Below, one piece after another: positions 59,101-64,000 of a stretch of 64,000 nucleotides of DNA; position 1 is the stretch's first letter, and every line of letters starts with the position of its first letter. The stretch covers positions 32,659 through 96,658 of the forward strand of contig JACQYI010000014.1 in the NCBI GenBank assembly GCA_016208305.1, read 5' to 3'. The translations under genes and the position numbers were made by a program. The notes below the pieces were generated by a model that saw nothing but the letters and a program-made list of their open reading frames with translations, was not told where the DNA came from and searched no databases. The stretch comes from Oscillatoriophycideae cyanobacterium NC_groundwater_1537_Pr4_S-0.65um_50_18 (GTDB lineage Bacteria; Cyanobacteriota; Cyanobacteriia; Elainellales; Elainellaceae).

Positions 59101-59396
59101 CGATCGACAGGATAGGTGGGGTCAAGAGGCAGATAGGCTCCTCCTGCTTTGAGGATACCTAAGATAGCGATGATCATTTCGATCGATCGCTCGAAACAAA
59201 GGCCGACCCTGACATCAGCCTGAACGCCTAGAGACTGCAAGTAATGTGCAAGTTGATTGGCCTGTTCATCTAACACTTGATAGGTCAACTGATGGTCTGC
59301 AAATTCTACAGCAATGGCTTGGGGCGATCGCCTCACTTGGGCTTCAAATTTTTGATGAACGGAAGTTACTTCAAGCTCAGAATCATTGATTTTCAT
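53151..59396 (-). CDS. two-module nonribosomal peptide synthetase with terminal reductase (A-T-C-A-T-R)
   Basis: A 2081-residue synthetase. Adenylation A1 has IYTSGSTGKPKG near residue 160. Carrier T1 has DLGGHSLLAIQM near 560. Condensation C has HHMVTDG near 762, A2 has LYTSGSTGKPKG near 1235, and T2 has DLGGHSLLAAQ near 1632. The thioester-reductase R has LLTGATGFLGAFLL near 1715 and YGYTQTKW near 1868. There is no starter C domain and no thioesterase, so a dipeptide aldehyde or alcohol is expected. Pocket residues of A1 read D-V-Q-F-I-A-H-V-V-(K), like known proline codes. A2 reads D-I-V-Q-V-C-M-I-Y, which I cannot assign. ATG 59396 is chosen over an upstream TTG. No tailoring genes or phosphopantetheinyl transferase adjoin it. 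Confidence 0.93.
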   Translation of the reverse strand: MKINDSELEVTSVHQKFEAQVRRSPQAIAVEFADHQLTYQVLDEQANQLAHYLQSLGVQADVRVGLCFERSIEMIIAILGILKAGGAYLPLDPTYPVDRLAFMLENARVSLVLTHSHLVDRLPRQKSPLICVDADRSTIANQSSASPASRITPDHLAYVIYTSGSTGKPKGVAMPHRPLLNLINWQTDDSAVVTGKTLQFAPISFDVSFQEIFATLTVGGTLVLIAEETRRDPVSLLQFLDRAEIKRLFLPFVALQSLAEVAVSMGMAPPALREVITAGEQLRITPAIVQWFDQMPYCTLYNHYGPSESHVVTAYTLSGAASKWALLPPIGKPIAHTQIHLLNSQLQPVPPGAAGEIYIGGVCLARGYLHRPDLTADRFITLPALSESGSEAGERLYKTGDLARLLPDGNLEYLGRADQQVKIRGYRIEPGEVEAVLEQHAAVLTAVVVVREDKPQVRRLVGYVVPTQTVEASHLTQELRQFLKAQLPEYMLPSAIVCLDQLPLTPSGKVDRHHLPVPPTPELESLTVPETVTQAILAEIWVHVLGLEQVGIHDHFLDLGGHSLLAIQMISRIRDRFHIELPLRCLLESPTISQLAEQVETAQRVGDAMALIQRAAQGKNLPLSFMQESLWFLDQLTPNHPVYIVPEAFRLQGCLNVIAMQQSFQHIIDRHESVRTVFRNLAGKPIQVIQPAPAFQLSVVDLTFLTGSVATSPASSHLDWEVQEFLLKEARLPFNLAEDLLLRATLFKLSETEHILLVTQHHMVTDGWSIAILLEELAAFYRALTSESEYVLPEALPELTLQYADFAVWQRSQDDRRSKQLAYWQQQLSDLPLLQLPTDWRSSHPTYRGARQFLTLSQPLTQKLQELSRQEGVTLFVTLLAAFQTLLFHYTGQTDLPIGSLVANRSHSELEKMIGFFVNTLVLRTDLSGSPSFRELMYRVRSVTLEAYAHQDLPFEQLVQALHPDRDLNQNPLVQVLFNFQNTPTAVWDVPQLRLTHLPIDNQTAKFDLLLELTETPTGLAGFFEYSTDLFATETIVRMQEHWQALLEKIVTNPIQSLADLSLLTAAEQQQVSTWNQTQMDFPDECLHQLIEAQVERTPDAIAVEFGDRHFTYRQLNQRANQLAHHLQTLGVKPNVLVGICVERSLDLMVGLLGILKAGGAYVPLDPAYPSERLALMLEDVQVLVTQQPLLEKLTTHQAATLCLDRDWTTIATASLENPQSAVQPSDLAYVLYTSGSTGKPKGVQIEQRSIVNLLTFMRQEPGLTEQDILLAVTTISFDIAAVELYLPLIVGARTVLVSRCVASDAAQLAKTLEKSDATFMQATPATWRLLLSVGWQGNPNLRIVCCGEALSRDLANRLLERCHTLWNMYGPTETTIYSTLHQVRPASDLVPIGRPVANTQIWLLAQTGEKLYPVPIGVPGELYIGGQGLAQAYLNRPDLTAERFIEYIVGDRKTRLYKTGDLARYQSDGTIEYLGRIDHQVKIRGFRIELGEVETALSQHPNVRESIVIAREEANQDSLDSQRLIAYVVSRHLKGSTHLVSELRAFLRRKLPEFMVPTAFVVLDSLPMTPNGKVDRRALPAPNPNRPDLPSVFVAPQTATEQQLAQIWTQALAINQVGIHDNFFDLGGHSLLAAQILFQIQSQLNVELALRNIFLAPTIAELSQLIAEQQTGFSGTSIAPPDLRSESILDPTIQADGLPIASLLAPQHILLTGATGFLGAFLLHEILEQTQADVYCLLRAKDAKDAARRLQQSLEFYSLWNPNQASRIIPLIGNLSLPHLGLSSKQFDALAGTIDVIYHNASWINFVYPYSVLRSINVQGTQEILRLASHIKVKAVHFLSSLGVYAPSAYPDGLILEEKLPDRTTGLYGYTQTKWVSENLIRVAQARGIPAAIYRPAWIEGHSQSGVCNHSDFLRSLIKGCIQLGVAPNWHMPVDIVPVDFTSRAIVHLSQQNTSLGKAFNLSNPSALSWNQLIAWLCKFGYSLQMLSYSDWITEAVDRIRSMPDNALYPYLTFLTEKSELQMTVPEVYFQTNHLQFDGQNVIDGLAESSIAYPTIDHQLLTTYFSHFISSGFLEPPRCF

Positions 59397-59707
59397 GAGA
59401 AGTCTCTCTATGTCTGAGTGATATTGAAGGCACAAAATCTTGAGTACCTTGTTAAAGTTCAGCGAAAGAAATAATAGACAGCTTCTACAAGCTGAACTTC
59501 TCTCATCTTTACTTGAGAATTGCGAACGTCATAAAACTAAAGATTTTTAAAAAAGTGGGCGTACCCTGCTTCTTTAAAAATCCCTTAGATCAATGTATTT
59601 ATGAACTTAAACGGCTTACGCAATGAGAACATTTTTAAGCATAGGTGCAAAATATCTCTAACCTAATACCTAGGGCTGTCGCCATATGGGCGATGGGAAA
59701 TGAAAAA
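59397..59707. other. intergenic, NRPS promoter region
   Basis: A 311-bp AT-rich gap upstream of the NRPS and beside the 3' end of the receiver-kinase gene. No gene or clear operator seen. Confidence 0.4.
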
Positions 59708-61006
59708 TCAATATGCGATACGAGATGGAATTCGAATCTTGAACTCTGTTCCTTGCCCTGGTTGAGAGTAACAAGTTAAACTGCCGACATGCTTTTCTAC
59801 AACAATTTGATAACTAATTGCTAGCCCCATTCCGGTTCCTTTTCCTACAGGCTTTGTGGTGAAAAAGGGATCAAAAAGCTTAGGAAGTACTTCTTCAGCA
59901 ATCCCAGCACCGTTGTCAGCGATAGAGATTTCAACCCAATGATCTGACGTAATCTCAGTACGAATATTAATCTGTGGAATAAGCCCTTCTTTCTGTTCTC
60001 TGGCTTCGTCTAATGCATCGATCGCATTACTCAGAACGTTCATAAACACTTGATTGAGCTGGCCTGGGTAGCATTCTACATCTGGCAGGGGCCCGTAGTT
60101 CTTGATAATTTCAATAGCTGGATAATTGGATTGTTTAGCCTTCAATCGGTGATGTAGAATGACAAGAGTACTGTCAATTCCTTCATGAAGATCAACAGAT
60201 TTTGTCTCTGCCTCATCAAAGCGAGAGAAAAGCCTTAGTGACCTAACGATTTCACAAATGCGACTCGTTCCAGTTTGCATTGAGTGGAAAATCTTGACCA
60301 TATCCATTTTTAGGAAGTCAAGATCAATAGCTTCAAGTTCTTCTAAAATTTCGGTTGTGGGATCAAAGTAAACTTGTTGATAAAGTTGCACTAACTTTAA
60401 TAAGTTCTCAGAGTGCTGTATGACATGTGGAATATTACCATGAATGAAATTAACTGGATTGTTGATTTCATGGGCAATGCCTGCAACCATTTGCCCCAAA
60501 CTTGACATTTTTTCATTCTGAACTAACTGAGTTTGAGCTTGTTTTAGCTCTTGTAAGGCTTCTTGGAGAGTCACCTCTGCCTGCTTACGCTCAGCAATTT
60601 CATTTATTAGCTGAATCTCAGCATTTCTTAAAGCGAGATGAACATTAATACGGGCTAAAACTTCCTCAAGCTGAATCGGTTTCGTAATATAGTCTACGGC
60701 CCCTAGCTGCAATCCTCTCACCTTGTCAGTAACATCAGATAGAGCCGTCATAAAGACAATCGGAATTTTCTCTATCCCTGGATCCGCCTTCAAACGACGG
60801 CAGGTTTCAAAGCCGTCAATACCGGGCATCATGACATCCAGCAAGATTAGATCAGGCAAAATCTTCTGCACCTTCTCTAGCGCGCTTTCGCCACTTTTGG
60901 CAACAGAAATTTTAAAGCCAGATAAATTGAGATAATCTACCAGGACTTTGATGTTGGTAGGAATATCATCAACAATCAAAATAGAGTTCTGCTGGAGACT
61001 GCTCAT
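59708..61006 (-). CDS. receiver-histidine kinase hybrid
   Basis: A 432-residue protein: N-terminal REC (ILIVDDIPTNIK, LILLDVMMPGIDG, YITKPI), coiled coil, then kinase core with [36 protein letters not shown] and [19 protein letters not shown] common cyanobacterial REC-HK type in which an upstream kinase may phosphorylate the receiver. Similar to the kinase at 40270 through its C-terminal two-thirds. No partner gene is adjacent. Confidence 0.92.
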   Translation of the reverse strand: MSSLQQNSILIVDDIPTNIKVLVDYLNLSGFKISVAKSGESALEKVQKILPDLILLDVMMPGIDGFETCRRLKADPGIEKIPIVFMTALSDVTDKVRGLQLGAVDYITKPIQLEEVLARINVHLALRNAEIQLINEIAERKQAEVTLQEALQELKQAQTQLVQNEKMSSLGQMVAGIAHEINNPVNFIHGNIPHVIQHSENLLKLVQLYQQVYFDPTTEILEELEAIDLDFLKMDMVKIFHSMQTGTSRICEIVRSLRLFSRFDEAETKSVDLHEGIDSTLVILHHRLKAKQSNYPAIEIIKNYGPLPDVECYPGQLNQVFMNVLSNAIDALDEAREQKEGLIPQINIRTEITSDHWVEISIADNGAGIAEEVLPKLFDPFFTTKPVGKGTGMGLAISYQIVVEKHVGSLTCYSQPGQGTEFKIRIPSRIAY

Positions 61007-61112
61007 TCTAAACCCTTGTCTATGTTCTAAAGAGGCTGGAGAAGTGTCTTACCGAAAGCAATCAAATTTCCCCCTTGCTTCCATAGCATTCCCTAAAAAT
61101 TAAAAATCTCAC

Positions 61113-61417
61113 GCTAATCTAAAACGGTAGTTGCTCTATCCAATAGCCACTCGGTCTGATGAGAGGAAAGAAGATGGGAAATAGCGTCAAAGGCAGAAAT
61201 ATCCTGACGCTTGGCTGTCCTGATCAGCGATCGCGCCTGAGCGAATAACGCCGCACCCCCACCCGAGCAGAAGCCGTTGGCCACTTTGCAAAAGACGATA
61301 CTTCAGCGCAACGCCTGCTCGCTGGCATCATTGATCGACAAGATTGTCTCATCCATCAAAAACAGCAACAGATAAGCACGAATCTTCTGATAGCGTTTGA
61401 GCAACTGCTGCCCCTCG
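61113..61417 (-). pseudogene. IS66-type transposase C-terminal remnant
   Basis: The minus-strand frame reads LLKRYQKIRAYLLLFLMDE, INDASEQALR, stop, then SIVFCKVANGFCSGGGAALF and TAKRQDISAFDAI. This matches the C-terminal region of IS66 transposases (normally NNxSERxLR...KVxNGFRS). It is truncated at both ends and has an internal stop. Confidence 0.7.
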
Positions 61418-61586
61418 AACAATTATCTAAGTAGCTAGGATGATTTAAACTTAAAACGCTCTAGCGTATATCCTCCTTGTTCACTCCGAGCTTCCATACC
61501 CTCCATCACAGCCAAGGCTAAATCATATTCGTTGTTGAACATTCGTCCTGAAATTTCATGCGCTTTGAGCTGATGCCATTGACCTT

Positions 61587-62460
61587 CGAGGTAGTGTTCT
61601 AGACGTGTGGAAATGAGGGAGAATTAAACCAGTGATTTTTCCTGAATTGAGCTATGGTTTTGGAACCTGTTGTTTGTCCAGATTGTGGCAGCAATGATAT
61701 CGTGAGGCACGGTCGCTCTAGTGCCGGGAAACCTCGCTATAAATGTCGCAATCAGGATTGCCAGCGCAGCACCTTGATTCGTAGTTATACCTACCGAGGC
61801 TATCTGCCAGAAGTCAAACAGCAGATTGTGGAAAGGACTCTCAATGGCAGTGGGATATGCGATACTGCACGAGTGCTAAACATTAGCCCAACCACCGTCA
61901 TTGAGTCGTTAAAAAAAAGATCGTCATCTCAGAGCAGTCAATGAAGCTCGTTTAGCCGAGATTGAACCCACTCAGACAATCGTACAGTTGTGTTAGTGGC
62001 AAGAGGTTGAAGCAGAAGTGGATGAGATGTGGAGCTTTGTTCAATCCAAAGAGCGACAGCGTTGGCTGTGGCATGCCATTGACCATCACACAGGAGAAGT
62101 ATTGGCATATGTGTTGTCAGACCATAAAGACACAGCATTTGTGCAACTCAAAACCCTATTGGAACCCTTTGGTATCACCCAGTTTTACACGGATGGTTGG
62201 AGTGCTTATCAACGATTGCTACATCCTGCCTTTCACACTATAGATAAAGCCAATACTCAGACGTAGAGCTTCGCTCCGCCGAAGGCGTATGAGCGCAAGC
62301 ATCTCACCTTACGCACCAGGATTAAACGGCTGACTCGCAAGACCATTTGTTTCTCTAAGTCCATCTGGTTGCATGATGTGGTCATTGGACTATTCCTCAA
62401 TCGCTATGAGTTTGGATTATTCATCTAGCTATCAATCCACACGTCTAGAACATTACCCTC
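61587..62460 (+). mobile_element. IS1-family insertion element, decayed
   Basis: Terminal inverted repeats CGAGGTAGTGTTCTAGACG (from 61587) and its partner ending at 62460 (CGTCTAGAACATTACCCTCG) enclose InsA and InsB frames. No target-site duplication is evident. The element disrupts a small minus-strand gene and lies next to an IS66 fragment. Confidence 0.85.
61654..62428 (+). pseudogene. IS1 transposase (InsA-InsB') pseudogene
   Basis: The InsA part (zinc finger CPDCGSNDIVRHGRSSAGKPRYKCRNQDC, split here: CPDCGSND and KPRYKCRNQDC, then GYLPEVKQQIVERTLNGSG) reads to 61944. A run of eight A (61911-61918) is a typical slippery site for frameshift into InsB (DEMWSF, HAIDHHTGEVLAYVLSDH, FYTDGWSAYQ and later RKTICFSKSIWLHD with GLFLNRYEFG). 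The InsB frame is broken by TAG at 61994 and again at 62264. The second stop is inside a short GC palindrome inserted at about 62261-62289. Probably no longer functional. Confidence 0.8.
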
Positions 62461-62746
62461 GCTGCTATACGCTTAGGCATCTTGTGAAAATAACTTGAGC
62501 AATTTTCCTGAAAAAACTGCTGCTCAGTAGTCATTTTAGTTTTCTCTCTGAGCGACTTATTTCTACAAGAGTCCTTAGTGCCTGGCTGCTGTCATTAAAA
62601 GCATCGGTAAGTCATCGACATGGGTAAATTCTCGATCCTTAGCCTATATGAAAGAGAGATCACAGATTTGTTTAAGTAGAAATACCATTTGTTACCTTAA
62701 TAGTACGTGTTTAAGTAGCGTTAGTCCTATCACAGTGAAAGGCTAT

Positions 62747-63112
62747 ATGCCGAACACCACCATGACCCGACGCTTTGCAGCAGCGATCGCGCTATCAACC
62801 ATCTCCCTGTTCGCCAGCGCCCCCGCTCAGGCTGAAGCAGTTTCCTTTACGCTGATTAATGGAACTAGCCGTGCTCTAGAGGCATTCTATGCCTCTCCTC
62901 CATCCACAGAATCCTGGGAAGAAGACATTTTAGGGGGGTATCCTCTTAGCCCAGGAGAGGAGATCGAGGTCACTATTGATGATGGTAGAGATGATTGCCT
63001 ATATGACTTCAAGGGCGATTTAGGTCCTGGTGACGGTGTCGGAAGCGGATCGCTCATCCAATCTAGCGTGAGTGTGTGCGATGGCGGCACCTACGAGTAC
63101 ACAGGACAATAA
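62747..63112 (+). CDS. small secreted protein
   Basis: A 121-residue protein with a clear signal peptide (MTRRFAAAIALSTISLFASA, cleavage expected after APAQA). The mature domain reads FTLINGTSRALEAFYASPPSTESWEEDILG, ending with a Cys pair (DDCLYDFKGDL and SVCDGGTY) that may form a disulfide. It resembles short exported proteins of unknown role in cyanobacteria and proteobacteria (INGT...FYxSP...W...LG pattern). ATG 62747 or 62762 could be the start. Confidence 0.75.
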   Translation: MPNTTMTRRFAAAIALSTISLFASAPAQAEAVSFTLINGTSRALEAFYASPPSTESWEEDILGGYPLSPGEEIEVTIDDGRDDCLYDFKGDLGPGDGVGSGSLIQSSVSVCDGGTYEYTGQ

Positions 63113-63298
63113 GTAAGTTCAATTGCAATACCTATGCAATAGATGCCTTGATGCTTTTGCTGCACCTGGCTTAAGGAGTTGGGGGGTATATCAAATTCCC
63201 AACTCAACCTCCCGCTATCGCTGTCCCTCCATTGCGCTACAGATTTCCATACCGTTCGTAACCCGCTCCATAATATATTCTTGAGGCAATTTCACCTG

Positions 63299-63694
63299 AT
63301 GCGTCAATTTTTAGTTGAATCAAAAGTCTCTTTATTAATTGCACTAGCAACTTCTACCGTCTTTGGTTTGGCTCCTATTAGCTCGGTACAGGCTGCTGCG
63401 ATCGGGCAAGCTCAATCTAATTCAACGGTTCAAACCTCTGGCACATTGGTGGCCTATGATAATTCCTGCCTAAGTGAAAATCTGACCGCTGGCGATACAA
63501 TCACTCTTGATGGGGAAACTTATACCCTTGAACAAGATGGTGCCGGACTCTTCATCGAATATGTTTTGGAGGGTAGCGAAGATGAAGGAGTCGGAACCTA
63601 TTCCGTAATGAGCTTTGGTTATGATTGTGAAACAGTTAATCTTCAGCAAATTGGCGGAATTGATTCTTTAGTGGGAAGCGATGTAGACGAGTGA
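63299..63694 (+). CDS. small secreted acidic protein
   Basis: A 131-residue protein with a signal peptide (LLIALATSTVFGLAPISSVQA). The mature part is acidic and beta-rich (VAYDNSCLSENLTAGDTITLDGETYTLEQ, FIEYVLEGSEDEGVGTYSVMSFGYDC) with two cysteines. No family recognised. It follows the previous secreted protein by 187 bp and is followed by a strong hairpin. ATG 63299 is chosen because the signal peptide starts there. Confidence 0.7.
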   Translation: MRQFLVESKVSLLIALATSTVFGLAPISSVQAAAIGQAQSNSTVQTSGTLVAYDNSCLSENLTAGDTITLDGETYTLEQDGAGLFIEYVLEGSEDEGVGTYSVMSFGYDCETVNLQQIGGIDSLVGSDVDE

Positions 63695-63741
63695 TAATTC
63701 TGCATTGAAGACGCAGAAAATTCTAAAACATTTCAAGACTC

Positions 63742-63788
63742 AACGATTCGGGGAAGAACGTTCTTTGCGCGTTCTTCCCCGAATCGTT
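63742..63788 (+). terminator. rho-independent-type terminator
   Basis: AACGATTCGGGGAAGAACG (63742-63760) pairs perfectly with CGTTCTTCCCCGAATCGTT (63770-63788) around a nine-base loop, followed by TT. It is placed after the secreted-protein gene. Confidence 0.75.
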
Positions 63789-64000
63789 TTACATCATACG
63801 AAAATATATCGGCAACGTGGGTAAGAAGGAGAATGGGATTGTTGCTGTGATGGCTTATAGCTTTGACCACTGGCTCTAAAACTTTGCCCAACAATTCAAC
63901 TTCCTTCGTCAGCGTGGCTGCCCTACCATCAAACTGAGCGAGATTAGGGATAGGAATAATCTAAGACAACATGAGACAATTAGCGAAGCCTAATTCTGAA
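63789..64000. other. right-edge stretch without a confident gene
   Basis: The minus strand is open (with words such as QFDGRAATLTKEVELLGKVL and NNPILLLTHVADIF) from about 63960 to TGA 63733 but has no start codon. It may be a gene remnant or chance. No assignment made. Confidence 0.3.

Larger units (their letters stand above)
61435..62533 (-). pseudogene. small gene split by the IS1-type element
   Basis: From ATG 62533, 24 codons (MTTEQQFFQENCSSYFHKMP, then KRIA) run to the IS right end at 62461. Left of the IS, the same strand and frame continue from 61586 as EGQWHQLKAHEISGRMF, ending in TLERFKFKSS and TAG at 61435. Joining 62461 to 61586 restores one uninterrupted 74-residue frame, which is strong evidence for disruption by the insertion. 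The protein is not recognised. Confidence 0.65.

Noticed and set aside
61435..61617. Transposase C-terminus left of the IS1 element
   Set aside because: First considered as an IS630-like remnant, but the frame joins exactly with the sequence right of the IS to make one small gene.

Overview
The window reads as chromosomal DNA of a filamentous or Leptolyngbya-like cyanobacterium. GCGATCGC (HIP1) octamers are frequent, there are two psbA (photosystem II D1) genes, an alkane-forming aldehyde oxygenase, typical cyanobacterial DUF families (DUF2499, DUF3593, DUF3122), pentapeptide-repeat proteins, large two-component proteins and small MITE-like repeats. No tRNA, rRNA or CRISPR array was seen.

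Region 1-5 kb: the left edge cuts a very large cNMP-binding/AAA/membrane polyferredoxin fusion (minus strand). It is followed on the plus strand by a divergent aldehyde-deformylating oxygenase (ado) and a 'rogue' D1 gene that has lost several Mn-cluster ligands. Region 5-17 kb: after a nested MITE-like insertion comes a run of thirteen minus-strand genes. In transcription order these are a DUF2892 membrane protein, sulfide:quinone oxidoreductase with the full Cys triad, DUF4405, ArsR regulator, DUF3122, SCP2-like, rhodanese, RND adaptor, small secreted protein, RND pump, DsbA-like protein, small thioredoxin and an ArsP-type permease. This looks like a sulfide/persulfide or thiol-stress operon. 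Purine/pyrimidine-biased simple repeats fill its gaps and even enter the pump coding sequence. Region 17-21.6 kb: class II aldolase, then a second atypical psbA of the low-oxygen D1' type (A80, L158, A286) with a dyad in its promoter, then a PadR regulator with its own palindrome. The sulfide-type operon is therefore bracketed by two non-standard D1 genes, which suggests one micro-oxic/sulfidic photosynthesis locus. This is the most interesting part of the window.

Region 21.7-45.8 kb: mostly metabolic and regulatory single genes: alpha/beta hydrolase, FMN reductase, GH31 glucosidase, TetR regulator with clear operator repeats, a hybrid histidine kinase, an IS1 remnant, a GH15-GMC-SDR-VOC carbohydrate-oxidation operon, a second Cys-bearing ArsR, a lone GspE/PilB-type ATPase, a histidine kinase, a pentapeptide protein whose stop codon lies in a MITE, then aldo/keto reductase, nitronate-monooxygenase-like and two conserved small membrane proteins.

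Region 45.9-64 kb: a pentapeptide protein and a signalling block (multidomain response regulator, ethylene-receptor-type histidine kinase, single-domain receiver). Next come a phosphatase-like DUF442 protein and a 2081-residue NRPS of A-T-C-A-T-R layout (first module predicted for proline), a receiver-kinase, and a decayed transposon area. In that area an IS1-type element has split a small gene and an IS66 fragment lies next to it. Two small secreted proteins and a strong hairpin follow.
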